Shown: positions 1 through 8,989 of the stretch, piece by piece
Position numbering within the stretch: position 1 is the stretch's first letter
Layout of the letters: each line of letters opens with the position of its first letter
Origin: Lysinibacillus cavernae
GTDB taxonomy: Bacteria > Bacillota > Bacilli > Bacillales_A > Planococcaceae
Assembly: GCF_009724685.1 (NCBI RefSeq)
Contig: NZ_WMEF01000013.1
Span: forward strand, 1 to 64,000
Direction of reading: 5' to 3'
Length of the DNA stretch: 64,000 bases
The notes under the pieces: generated by a model
Database searches by the model: none
What the model saw: only the letters and a program-made list of their open reading frames with translations
What the model was told of the DNA's origin: nothing
Program-made: the position numbers and the translations under genes

Positions 1-102
1 CGCTTTTCCCGCAGGAGTCGCCGCCCTTCGTTCCAATCAACTTCTACATAAAGAAATCCATATTCATATGTGATAAAAAGTAAAATTTCGAGGTGATCAA
101 CT

Positions 103-228
103 ATGATGACGAAAAATCAAATCAATGAACGTGAACAATTAGAAATGTTAACGATTGATCAATTAGTTCCTAAAGATCATTTAGTGCGAAAACTAGAGGC
201 TGCTATTGATTATTTTGAGCATTTTTAA
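103..228 (+). pseudogene. IS1182-type transposase, N-terminal remnant
   Basis: A 41-codon frame starting ATG-ATG reads as the opening of an IS1182-family transposase: after a short polar lead it has MLTIDQLVPKDHLVRKLEAA, a typical start of these enzymes, then stops at 226-228 after DYFEHF. No DDE catalytic core follows, so this is a decayed 5' end. A purine-rich site (cgaggtg) lies upstream. Bases 1-60 resemble the conserved left flank seen beside such elements in Bacillales, though that is from memory. The remnant is not expected to be active. Bases 229-360 contain no convincing gene; a TATAAT-like box at 344-349 may serve the next gene. Confidence 0.6.
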
Positions 229-380
229 GTTGCTGTGAATATTAGACCGATAGAAATTTACAATAAATAGACATATGGCGAAAAAAGGTTGTTAGTATCT
301 ATAGAAAAAAGTTAATAAGTATGCTAGTCCTAGATTAATCGCATATAATAGAACTATAACAAAATGGGGGTGCTATACAA

Positions 381-1688
381 ATGACATATGCAAACGCTAA
401 ATTGCAAGAAGAAAAGGTATTTAAAGACCCTGTTCATCGGTATGTACATGTTCGAGATCAAGTGATATGGGATTTAGTGGGTACAAGAGAATTTCAGCGT
501 TTACGTAGAATTCGTCAGCTTGGTACCACATTTTTAGTATTCCATGGAGCGGAACACAGTCGCTTTAGCCATTCTCTTGGTGTTTATGAAATTGTACGAC
601 GCATAGTAGATGATATCTTCGTAGGTCGCCCAGATTGGGATGAAGGTGAAAGATTATTAGTATTATGTGCAGCCCTTTTACACGATTTAGGGCATGGTCC
701 ATTTTCACATGCCTTTGAAAATGTTTTTGAGCTTGATCATGAATACTATACAAGGCAAATTTTATTAGGTGATACGGAGGTAAATGCCGTATTAAAAAAA
801 GTAGCAGATGATTTTCCAGAAAAGGTATCACAAGTGATTGAAAAGACGTATCCAAATAAGCAAGTCATCAGCTTAATTTCAAGTCAAATTGATGCTGATC
901 GTATGGATTACTTACAGCGTGATGCTTATTTTACAGGTGTTAGTTATGGTCACTTTGATATGGAACGGATTTTAAGAGTGATGCGTCCGCGAAAAAACCA
1001 AGTGGTCATAAAAGCAACAGGAATGCATGCTGTGGAAGACTATATCATGAGTCGCTATCAAATGTACTTGCAAATTTACTTCCACCCTGTATCACGAAGT
1101 GCAGAGGTTATACTAAATAACATTTTAAAACGAGTAAAACAATTAAACGTGGCAGGTTATACATTTAAGCATGAACCTACTCACTTCCTAGCATTTTTCC
1201 GTAATGCGATTACGCTAGAGGATTATCTTGCATTAGACGAGAGTATACTTTTTACATATTTTCAACTATGGATGCAAGAGGAAGATGCTATTCTAAGTGA
1301 TTTAAGTCGACGCTTTGTTAATCGTAAGCTATTCCAATACATTGATTTAGATCCAGGGGTTGAGTTAGATAAATATCAAAAACTTCAGGAGCTTTTCAAG
1401 CAGGCAGACTTGAATCCAGATTATTATCTTGTTCATGATACAACGGCAGATTTGCCATATGATTTTTACAGACCTGGGGAGGAAGAAGTGCGTGTGCCCA
1501 TTTTTTTAGAAATGAAAAATGGTGAGCTACGTGAGCTTTCTCGTGAATCCATTATTGTTGATTCCATCTCAGGTCGTATGAAAAGAGACCATAAAATCTA
1601 TTTTCCATTAGATATTTTAGAGGATGATTCCACACATTCAGCCATTAAGCAGCAAATACTAACGTTGTTAAGAAAAGACGGAAAATAA
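381..1688 (+). CDS. ywfO: HD-domain phosphohydrolase (YwfO family)
   Basis: A 435-aa soluble protein of the HD superfamily, related to dGTPase/SAMHD1-type dNTP triphosphohydrolases. The metal ligands are visible: His64 in SRFSHSLG, the HD pair His101-Asp102 in ALLHDLGHGPFSH, and a downstream Asp in SSQIDADRMDYL. The domain spans roughly residues 45-190; the rest is a helical C-terminal region. ATG 381 follows a GGGGG ribosome binding site at 365-369. It is a single gene with its own terminator, next to the ywhB/ywhD homologues as in B. subtilis. The substrate (probably a dNTP or related nucleotide) is family inference. Confidence 0.88.
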   Translation: MTYANAKLQEEKVFKDPVHRYVHVRDQVIWDLVGTREFQRLRRIRQLGTTFLVFHGAEHSRFSHSLGVYEIVRRIVDDIFVGRPDWDEGERLLVLCAALLHDLGHGPFSHAFENVFELDHEYYTRQILLGDTEVNAVLKKVADDFPEKVSQVIEKTYPNKQVISLISSQIDADRMDYLQRDAYFTGVSYGHFDMERILRVMRPRKNQVVIKATGMHAVEDYIMSRYQMYLQIYFHPVSRSAEVILNNILKRVKQLNVAGYTFKHEPTHFLAFFRNAITLEDYLALDESILFTYFQLWMQEEDAILSDLSRRFVNRKLFQYIDLDPGVELDKYQKLQELFKQADLNPDYYLVHDTTADLPYDFYRPGEEEVRVPIFLEMKNGELRELSRESIIVDSISGRMKRDHKIYFPLDILEDDSTHSAIKQQILTLLRKDGK

Positions 1689-1701
1689 AATATATATGAG
1701 T

Positions 1702-1749
1702 AAAGCAGTAAACACGTTCAATTAGAACGATTGTTTACTGCTTTTTTTG
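1702..1749 (+). terminator. Rho-independent terminator of the HD-domain gene
   Basis: A perfect 13-bp stem (1702-1714 with 1732-1744) closes a 17-nt loop and ends in a T-run. It lies just after the stop codon of the phosphohydrolase gene. Confidence 0.9.
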
Positions 1750-2030
1750 TATAAATATATGATTTGTTTAGAAATTGTTCAGTACCGTTAGTTATAATGT
1801 AGCGAAAATAATAAAAGGGGGGTGAGGCCCATTATTCAAGATATCGCAAAAGTAATGTTTGTAAAACAAAGAGTGAAAAAAACCATTTGTTGTTAATTCT
1901 AATGACCTATATTAGAATACTTATTGGCCATTATTCACATTGGCACCATGTTAATAGAAGGAAAGAGGGAGCAACCGATTGTTTGTAGCATTCCTTTCCT
2001 TAACATCGAAAGGATGCAATCGTCACAAAC
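1750..2030. other. Intergenic region upstream of the adhesin, no supported gene
   Basis: About 280 bases with no convincing open frame. A TATAAT-like box occurs near 1792, followed by a G-rich stretch (1816-1822) that could be a ribosome binding site, but the only attached frame is about 24 codons with no spacer. An 8-bp stem (1896-1903 with 1911-1918) has no T-run. This is probably the long untranslated leader or promoter region of the adhesin gene. Confidence 0.4.
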
Positions 2031-2270
2031 ATTTATCTTGATTCAATAGAAGGCTCCTCCTCTATAGGGGGAAAGAATGCTTGTTTCTTTTTTAGCAAGT
2101 GTTTAAACGCCCATTGAATTAAGATAAAGCCCCAGCGGATGTCACAGATTTTGACAAGAGGTCTGTACGACACAGGAGTAACCGTTGTCACAGGACGTGA
2201 CCATTTTAGGTTAATCTCCACTCGTCAGCTCAAAAAAATCTAGACGCAATTACGTCGAGGCGTAATTGAT
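2031..2270 (+). repeat. Dispersed intergenic element, copy 1
   Basis: About 240 bp that recurs inverted at 55340-55604 and, shortened, at 61869-62045. Shared landmarks are a TCTTGATTCA edge, GGATGTCACAGATTTT, an imperfect palindrome GTCACAGGACGTGAC (2187-2201), and AAAAAATCTA. The distal edge is a stem, CAATTACG (2247-2254) with CGTAATTG (2261-2268). No protein is conserved between copies, so a non-coding repeat or MITE-like element is the best description. Confidence 0.75.
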
Positions 2271-2301
2271 AGCTCTCTACCTATAGGAAAAGAGGAGCGA
2301 T

Positions 2302-5300
2302 ATGAGGAAAAAGATGAACATCGCAATGCTGACCATGTTGTTAGTGTTTCAAACACTACTTAGTCCACTGTCAGTATTTGCAGCAGAAGCCCCTTCTACA
2401 CCACCGGTCGACAAAGACAATGTTACAGATTTAACTAAGGGAGGTACTGATGAAAACCTCTCTACATCACCAGTCGACAATGGCACAGATTTGATAGAGA
2501 GTGATTCTAATGAAGAAGACCTTTCTACAAATCAGCCAGAAAACGAAGGCACTGAGCAAGTCCCAGAAGGAGAAATTGCTGAAGATGTAGGCGATGCTAG
2601 TAAAGAAGAAGATAAAGATGAAGAAACAGCAACTGATGACTCGGCAAAAATAGTGCCGTTGAATGTGGGACCGCCTGATCAAGTTGTCGATAGAGATGGT
2701 GAAAAATTCAAAGAGCAGATCGTTCTAACAATTGATGGTACACCTGTAACTGGTACATCAGTTGAAGGAAAAGTCGGTGACACAATAAAATTTAGAGTAG
2801 ATTTATCATTAGAGCCCGGGCATACCTATGGTGAAGGTTCTATACTGACTTACGAATTACCAGCACAATTTTCAGGGTTAACTGGTAATAAACAGCTATT
2901 TTATAATGGTGAAGTAATTGGAAAAGTGGCAGTTTCAGGGCAAAGTGTTAGCATTACATTTACAGATGCTATTCGAGATGAAAAAGGTGTAGGTACACTA
3001 GTTGAAGATATGTTTTTTGAAATTACAGGAACTCTACAATCTGCAAATAATAGCTGGTCAGAAACAATACAAGTACCAGGTTTCCAAGATATTACGCTTG
3101 ATTTCACACCAGTAAGCAAAGGTTCAGCCATTACTAAAAGTGGTGTTGCAGATAATGATGCAAAAAATAGCGAATACATTACATGGACTGTAGATGTAAA
3201 TACGAATTTAGCTGTTAATACAGATGGTGGTACAACAACATTTACAGATACACTGACGGGTGCTCATACATTTGATTCTATCGAATCAATATCAGAGCTA
3301 AATATATCTCCAAATGGTGCTATTACAGAAGGGGCAAAAATAACACCGTTACCTACTATTGTCGGAACAACAATGTCATTGGAGTTGCCTAATAAAGCAC
3401 ATACAGGTTACCGGATTGTCTACAAAACAAAAGTGAATGATTTAGGTATCATCCCACCAGCAAAGTTTGATAACACCGCTAGCTATAATGGGATAACAAT
3501 TCCGAAGGTAACGGTAGAGGTTGGTTTCGACACACCTTTAGAAAAAATAGTGTCTAAGCCAAAGGTAGAATCTCAAGGTGTAGTAACTACTGAATGGACA
3601 ATTAAATATAATCATAACAAGCGTACAATTCCAGCTGGCTCAGCAAAACTATCTGATACATGGACTACGGGTCATGAATTATATGGTAGTGTAGAAGTAT
3701 ATAAAAATGGCTCTCTAACTCCTGAAACTAGTGATAGCTACAAAGTTACTAGCAAAACAGATGGTCTAGGTTTTGATTTGGAGTTCCAAGATGGAGTGGC
3801 AGATGCGTATACAATTAAGTATAAAACAAAGCCAGATACTAACACTTATCCAACGACAAACCGTACTATAACAAATACAGTAACTCGTGAAGACTTTACG
3901 GACCATACTGGTTTAAAGAATAAGGTCGACACGACATACTCTCCAGAAATTTTCGTATTAAATAAAACAGCTGAAGGTGTTAATTACGAAGCTAAAACAA
4001 TGGATTGGAAAATTGTTGCGAATCAAGCGAAATACACATTAGCGGTGGGTACAATATTTACTGATACGTATGGAGGGTCATACCTTACACTAAAAGATGG
4101 ACTAACAGTTAAAGCAGGAGGAATCACTTTAACAGCGGGTACTGATTATGAATTAGTTAAAACGGATGATACAGTTGATGGGCAAACAAGAGAAACCGGA
4201 TTTGTAATTAAATTGTTAAAATCTGTTAGTGATCAAATGGAAATTGAGTATACAACCGACTATGAAATTAAGGATACTGGTACAAACACGCGTGTATACA
4301 AAAACCAAGTAACATTAAGTGACACGGGTATACCTAATTTCGGAACATCTACAGATTCAGCTACTCAAGATATTGTAGGTGAACAAAAAGCAAATGGTAA
4401 GAAAACAGGCTCTTACAATTATGAAACAAAAACATTCCATTGGGATGTAGAGCTAAACTTTAACTACAACACTATAACGAATGCGATATTTAAAGACATA
4501 TTACCAGCTAGTCAAACAGTAACAGAACTTAAAGTAGTAAAAGGTACGTTGAGTGCAGGAGGTAATTTTGTGCCAAGCACGGATCCGAATGATACGAAAA
4601 CGATTGATGTTACAAATATAAAAAATGAAATTGTCCTTGAACTAGGCACGATTACAACCCCTTATAAAGTGACTTACCAATCGAAAGATGCGAATGCTGT
4701 GTATCCTCATGGTTCCCTTATTACGATTAGCAATGAAGCAAAATTATTCTCACAAGGTAACGAAAATTCACCTAATGCAACATGGCATAAAGATGTACCA
4801 GTTGCACATACAGAAAAAATCATAGACAAAAAAGGGACATCAACATCAACTTCACCACAAGTAAATTGGAACTTTAAATTTAACTATGCACAGTCACAAT
4901 TAAGCAATATTGTGATTACAGATACAGTTGGTAAAATTGATGGCGACCCAGCACAGTTAATTTTAAAAGATTCATTCAAAGTGTGGGAAATGAATTTTAA
5001 AGGTACTGACTCAACACCTGTTAAAGGTCAGCAAGTTACGTTAACAGATGAAAACTTAACAGTTGATACAGTAGCAGGAACGTTTGAATTAAAATTACCA
5101 AATGGCGATAAGGCGTACTATGTTGAGTATTCTACTGTGTTTATGGGACCAAGTGGCAGTAAGGTAGATAACATAGTAAATGTTAGCTACGTAAGTGAAG
5201 AAGGAAATAGCGGTTCTAGCGTGGTTAATGACCTTGTATTCAAATATGATGCTGGTGGTAAAGTTGGAACAGTACCATTCGTTATTTTAAAAACAGACGC

Positions 5301-7710
5301 AGCAACAGGCATGCCTATGGATAACGTTAAATTTGATTTATATGGTCCATATACAGGTAATACGTTATTAACATCTGGTTTGACTAATGCTGATGGTTAT
5401 TTAAACTATGGATTAAAACTGGCACCAAGCGCAAATGCAACTAAGAAATACAAAGTAGTGGAAGAAACACAAGTTGGTTACGAACCTCTGACACAAGAGT
5501 TTGTGCTTGATCGTGATAAAATTGAAAAATCGGGTAAATATGCTGGTTATCAAGTAATCAAAATTGAGAACAAGCCATTAACAGGTTTTAAATGCGACAA
5601 ATTTGAATTAACGATATACGATGTTGACGGAAATAAAGTTAACAATGAAAAAGTAAAATTAGTGAATAAAACAACAGGTGTAGAAGAAGAGTATACTGTA
5701 ACAAATGGCACAATGATATTTAAACGTGAAGCTGCGGTATCAGGTTCAGAACCTATTCTTCAGGCTGGTAAATATGATGTTATTTATGATGGTGAAACGT
5801 TAAAAGAGATTACAGTTGAATATAATGACATGTGTAATGCTGAAATCCAACCAGCACCAAAATGTGAAAACTTCACAATTGTTGTGAAAGATGAGCAAGG
5901 CAATATTCGTAAAAATATTACAGAACTAACATTAAAGCAAGGTACAACGGTGGTGAAAAAGGTATCACCAGGTGCAGAAGGTAAGTTTATTGTTGATTCC
6001 AATAAAAACAATCCTGCAGATGGTGTGAAACCAGGTGAATACACATTGTACGAGGGCAATCAATTCTTAGGAACAGTCGTACTAACATATATGAAAAGCT
6101 GTGATTATGAATTTACAGTTATACAAGCACCGAAATGTGAAACATTCGAATTAACTGTCAAGGATGTTGATGGAGAATTAGTAGCTGATAATACTGAAGT
6201 AACGATTAAAGATATATCAGGTAAGACGGTAGCTACTGAAAAAACAAAAGATGGTAAAGTAGAATTAAAAGATTTAGAGCCAGGTGTTTATCAAGTGTTT
6301 GATAAGGATGGCAATAAAATTGGCGATTTTTCAAGCAATATTAATTGTCAAGCAGTAGTTCAACAGAAACCAGCTTGCGACCGCTTTACAGTAGAGCTGA
6401 AAGATGAAAATAATGTATTGGTTAAAGCGGGTAAGGATGTTGTCATTAAAGATAAATCTGGCAATGTTATACCGACAGTGATAGAAGCAGATGGTAGTAT
6501 GACTTTTGCTTCTGAAGATGTACCAGCAGGTGAGTATCTAGTATATGACAATAAAGTTTATTTAGGTAAAATTGTAGTTTCCTATAAACTAACTTGTAAA
6601 ACAGCGTTAACAATTGCTCCTTCTTGCCCAGACTTCACATTAACAATTAACAACATGTATGGTCAGCCACGTGTAGGCGTGAAAGTTACCATTACAAGTG
6701 AAGATGGTTTAGCAGTAGAAGAAAGTGGTTCGCCAGAGTTTGTTACAGATAGTAAGGGTCAAATTACAATTAGTAATTCCATAATTAAGCCAGGTAAGTA
6801 TATTGTTAGAGAGAACGGTAAAACAATTATTGGTACAGTTATAGTAGGTAATACATGTGAGGCTAAAATACAACCGATACCACCTACTACAGATCCAAAT
6901 AATCCAGATCCGGGACAGCCAGTAGATCCGAACAATCCAGATCCGAATAAACCGGTAGATCCGAACAATCCAGATCCGAATAAACCGGTAGATCCAAACA
7001 ATCCAGATCCAAATAAACCAGTGGATCCAAACAATCCAGATCCAAATAAACCGGTAGATCCAAACAATCCAGATCCAAATAAACCGGTAGATCCGAACAA
7101 TCCAGATCCAAATAAACCGGTGGATCCAAACAATCCAGATCCAAATAAACCGGTGGATCCGAACAATCCAGATCCAAATAAACCGGTAGATCCAAACAAT
7201 CCAGATCCAAATAAACCGGTAGATCCGAACAATCCAGATCCAAATAAACCGGTGGATCCAAACAATCCAGATCCAAATAAACCGGTGGATCCGAACAATC
7301 CAGATCCAAATAAACCGGTAGATCCAAACAATCCAGATCCAAATAAACCAGTAGATCCGAATAATCCTTCGACTCCTGGTGATGGTGGTACATCTGTACA
7401 AAATATCATTGATCAAGGGAAACAACTGCCACCATACAATCCATCTAACGCAACAAAAGATACGTTAGATGCTTATAAAGATTTCCTTGATAACTATAGT
7501 AAGCTATCAAAAGATCAGCAGGCTGAGGTAGCTCAATCTATTGATATTAATAAAATCAAAGCAGATGCAGAACGCTTAGAAGCGCTGTTAAGAGCACAAG
7601 GGAAATTACCGCAAACAGATGGAGCGAATCAAACAGCTCTTGTATTTGTCGGTTTACTTCTTGTATTTGGAGCAGTTTGGTTAATGCGTCGTCGTCAAAC
7701 AGAGGCATAA
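2302..7710 (+). CDS. LPxT-anchored multidomain surface adhesin
   Basis: A 1802-aa cell-wall protein. Order: Sec signal peptide (1-28), acidic Ser/Thr/Glu-rich stretch (30-125), an N-terminal adhesin module (about 130-270), then five related modules starting near residues 273, 413, 552, 696 and 839. Each of the five has a Trp-containing strand and an F-T/K-D-T/I motif typical of Cna collagen-binding-like folds. One Cna_B/SpaA-type module follows (about 990-1095), then five Cys-paired repeats (1098-1519) and a proline-rich stalk (1531-1689) with 13 DPNKPV units. A helical segment leads to the sorting signal LPQTD at 1769-1773, a membrane segment and RRR. The ribosome binding site GAGGAG precedes ATG 2302. 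It faces a convergent sortase gene. The ligand is unknown. Collagen binding should not be assumed from the fold. Confidence 0.88.
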   Translation: MRKKMNIAMLTMLLVFQTLLSPLSVFAAEAPSTPPVDKDNVTDLTKGGTDENLSTSPVDNGTDLIESDSNEEDLSTNQPENEGTEQVPEGEIAEDVGDASKEEDKDEETATDDSAKIVPLNVGPPDQVVDRDGEKFKEQIVLTIDGTPVTGTSVEGKVGDTIKFRVDLSLEPGHTYGEGSILTYELPAQFSGLTGNKQLFYNGEVIGKVAVSGQSVSITFTDAIRDEKGVGTLVEDMFFEITGTLQSANNSWSETIQVPGFQDITLDFTPVSKGSAITKSGVADNDAKNSEYITWTVDVNTNLAVNTDGGTTTFTDTLTGAHTFDSIESISELNISPNGAITEGAKITPLPTIVGTTMSLELPNKAHTGYRIVYKTKVNDLGIIPPAKFDNTASYNGITIPKVTVEVGFDTPLEKIVSKPKVESQGVVTTEWTIKYNHNKRTIPAGSAKLSDTWTTGHELYGSVEVYKNGSLTPETSDSYKVTSKTDGLGFDLEFQDGVADAYTIKYKTKPDTNTYPTTNRTITNTVTREDFTDHTGLKNKVDTTYSPEIFVLNKTAEGVNYEAKTMDWKIVANQAKYTLAVGTIFTDTYGGSYLTLKDGLTVKAGGITLTAGTDYELVKTDDTVDGQTRETGFVIKLLKSVSDQMEIEYTTDYEIKDTGTNTRVYKNQVTLSDTGIPNFGTSTDSATQDIVGEQKANGKKTGSYNYETKTFHWDVELNFNYNTITNAIFKDILPASQTVTELKVVKGTLSAGGNFVPSTDPNDTKTIDVTNIKNEIVLELGTITTPYKVTYQSKDANAVYPHGSLITISNEAKLFSQGNENSPNATWHKDVPVAHTEKIIDKKGTSTSTSPQVNWNFKFNYAQSQLSNIVITDTVGKIDGDPAQLILKDSFKVWEMNFKGTDSTPVKGQQVTLTDENLTVDTVAGTFELKLPNGDKAYYVEYSTVFMGPSGSKVDNIVNVSYVSEEGNSGSSVVNDLVFKYDAGGKVGTVPFVILKTDAATGMPMDNVKFDLYGPYTGNTLLTSGLTNADGYLNYGLKLAPSANATKKYKVVEETQVGYEPLTQEFVLDRDKIEKSGKYAGYQVIKIENKPLTGFKCDKFELTIYDVDGNKVNNEKVKLVNKTTGVEEEYTVTNGTMIFKREAAVSGSEPILQAGKYDVIYDGETLKEITVEYNDMCNAEIQPAPKCENFTIVVKDEQGNIRKNITELTLKQGTTVVKKVSPGAEGKFIVDSNKNNPADGVKPGEYTLYEGNQFLGTVVLTYMKSCDYEFTVIQAPKCETFELTVKDVDGELVADNTEVTIKDISGKTVATEKTKDGKVELKDLEPGVYQVFDKDGNKIGDFSSNINCQAVVQQKPACDRFTVELKDENNVLVKAGKDVVIKDKSGNVIPTVIEADGSMTFASEDVPAGEYLVYDNKVYLGKIVVSYKLTCKTALTIAPSCPDFTLTINNMYGQPRVGVKVTITSEDGLAVEESGSPEFVTDSKGQITISNSIIKPGKYIVRENGKTIIGTVIVGNTCEAKIQPIPPTTDPNNPDPGQPVDPNNPDPNKPVDPNNPDPNKPVDPNNPDPNKPVDPNNPDPNKPVDPNNPDPNKPVDPNNPDPNKPVDPNNPDPNKPVDPNNPDPNKPVDPNNPDPNKPVDPNNPDPNKPVDPNNPDPNKPVDPNNPDPNKPVDPNNPDPNKPVDPNNPSTPGDGGTSVQNIIDQGKQLPPYNPSNATKDTLDAYKDFLDNYSKLSKDQQAEVAQSIDINKIKADAERLEALLRAQGKLPQTDGANQTALVFVGLLLVFGAVWLMRRRQTEA
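6892..7368 (+). repeat. 33-bp coding tandem repeat (Pro-Asp-Asn stalk)
   Basis: Thirteen DPNKPV units in exact 33-bp register from 6940 to 7368, preceded by a diverged unit with DPGQPV. Synonymous differences reveal a higher order: the block 7051-7182 (four units) is repeated identically at 7183-7314 and begun a third time at 7315. The encoded wall-spanning stalk is likely length-variable between strains. Confidence 0.95.
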
Positions 7711-7714
7711 TAAT

Positions 7715-7874
7715 AAAAAGAGGCTGGGACAAAAAGAAAAAATGTTAGACCGATTGTATTTCGGTCTAACACTTTTTTGATTTAGGAAGGAACACTCTAT
7801 TCATTGAAGCAAAAAAGTTATTATCTGTTTTCGCTATTTTTCAAAATAGTCGAGTTCTGTCCCAGCCTCTTTTT
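7715..7874. terminator. Large bidirectional terminator / inverted-repeat element
   Basis: Perfect 17-bp arms AAAAAGAGGCTGGGACA (7715-7731) and its complement (7858-7874) flank an inner hairpin, GTTAGACCGA (7744-7753) with TCGGTCTAAC (7761-7770), followed by a T-run. It separates the convergent adhesin and sortase genes. Similar GAGGCTGGGACA inverted elements are common in Firmicutes. Confidence 0.8.
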
Positions 7875-7892
7875 GTGTAGACATTGAACATT

Positions 7893-8558
7893 TTAAAAGG
7901 TTCCTTTGGCATTTTCTAATGAATAGCTTTGAACAAAGTCTGCTTGTATAGCCAGTCGTTTGGAACCTTTCTCTGCACAAGTAATCAATGTTAATGTAGT
8001 TTGATCAGGAATATCATCAATGATATAAACATCTGTTGCAGCGATGATTTTTTTCATTGATAATTTATACTCATATACATCCGTCATATTCGTGACATAA
8101 ATGATGTCGCCTACCTGCGCTTGATAGAGTGGACTAAATAAAATATTTTTATCCTCAAAATAATGGCCTGCCAAAGCATAGTTCCCCTGACCGAGCTGTT
8201 GATTGGGTTTCATTGTACCGGCTCCAATGGCAAGTACAGAATTCCCAACCCCCTTTAAAACGGGCAGTTGCATATGTACGCTTGGAACGGCAATACTTCC
8301 GATAACAGGCAAATCGCTTGCCTTAAGCTGTGCTTGGAGTACTTCAGCAATGGATAGTGATTGTACGGCATCAAACTCAAAATCAGCATCGGCTTGATTG
8401 TTATTTTCAATGTCCTCTGCACTGTAATCAGTTGTATTTAATTGGTCACTCAAATGAGCAATAATAGCATTTTGAAGCGGATTAATAAAAATTAATAACA
8501 GGCCAATGATTAGTACACCAATGAGCAGGGCCAGTTTAAGTTTATTCATTTTGTACAT
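7893..8558 (-). CDS. srtA: Class A sortase
   Basis: A 221-aa membrane-anchored transpeptidase that cleaves LPxT sorting signals and links surface proteins to peptidoglycan. A single N-terminal membrane segment (about residues 8-28) and a polar linker precede the catalytic barrel. The active-site residues are present: His132 in LAGHYF, Cys194 in TLITCAE and Arg201 in SKRLAIQ. LFSPL after the His is characteristic of class A. The ATG at 8558 is favoured because AGG lies 5 bases upstream; a GTG at 8561 and ATG at 8549 are alternatives. The convergent neighbour carries an LPQTD signal, its likely substrate. Confidence 0.88.
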   Translation of the reverse strand: MYKMNKLKLALLIGVLIIGLLLIFINPLQNAIIAHLSDQLNTTDYSAEDIENNNQADADFEFDAVQSLSIAEVLQAQLKASDLPVIGSIAVPSVHMQLPVLKGVGNSVLAIGAGTMKPNQQLGQGNYALAGHYFEDKNILFSPLYQAQVGDIIYVTNMTDVYEYKLSMKKIIAATDVYIIDDIPDQTTLTLITCAEKGSKRLAIQADFVQSYSLENAKGTF

Positions 8559-8593
8559 CACATCCTAGTAAAAAATGATGGCGTGGTTGTAAA

Positions 8594-8628
8594 TTTAAAA
8601 ATGGGCAGAGCACTAGGCCACTCTACCC
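8594..8628 (-). terminator. Terminator of the tautomerase gene
   Basis: On the minus strand an 8-bp stem (GGGTAGAG with CTCTGCCC, one G-U pair) is followed by ATTTTTAAATTT. It lies directly after the tautomerase stop codon. Confidence 0.7.
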
Positions 8629-8637
8629 GTTTTCATC

Positions 8638-8823
8638 TTATTTATCACTAAAACGGACCCCTGCAACGCCGTAATGGTTTTTAGACATTTCTTCGATAAA
8701 AACTGTTACATTTTCTGCAGGTGCATTGACTGTGCGAGAAACGGCCTCTGTTACTTCCTTTACAAGGGCACGTTTTTGTTCCTCTGTACGACCTTCAAGC
8801 ATTTTCACTGTTACGTATGGCAT
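8638..8823 (-). CDS. ywhB: 4-oxalocrotonate tautomerase family protein
   Basis: A 61-aa enzyme of the 4-oxalocrotonate tautomerase family, close to the usual length of 60-63 aa. Met is followed by Pro (MPYVTVKMLEG), so removal of Met exposes the catalytic Pro1 that acts as general base. Conserved features include TEEQKRALV and a C-terminal HYGVAGVRFSDK. A near-perfect AAAGGAGG site precedes the ATG. B. subtilis YwhB, in the same neighbourhood, is the likely orthologue. The physiological substrate is not known. It is divergent from ywhD and ends in its own terminator. Confidence 0.9.
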   Translation of the reverse strand: MPYVTVKMLEGRTEEQKRALVKEVTEAVSRTVNAPAENVTVFIEEMSKNHYGVAGVRFSDK

Positions 8824-8989
8824 AATATTGCCTCCTTTATAGAATAATGTTGTATAGTTAGTTTATAAGAAAGTATAAACTTCTTACTTGCGTTGAGGCA
8901 TATACGCGATGTCGAAAATTGTGTTTAATATGACAAAAAGTGCGTCGATATGCTTTCCTTTATAATAGCAGAACGGAGGATATTTAAGT

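Noticed and set aside
2033-2221. 62-codon minus-strand frame in dispersed element copy 1
   Set aside because: The other two copies do not preserve the frame, and no ribosome binding site is present; the element is better seen as non-coding.
6709-7425. Long minus-strand open frames (168-238 codons) across the adhesin stalk
   Set aside because: They exist only because the 33-bp repeat lacks stops in all frames. Their peptides are pure repeat shadows and have no start signals.
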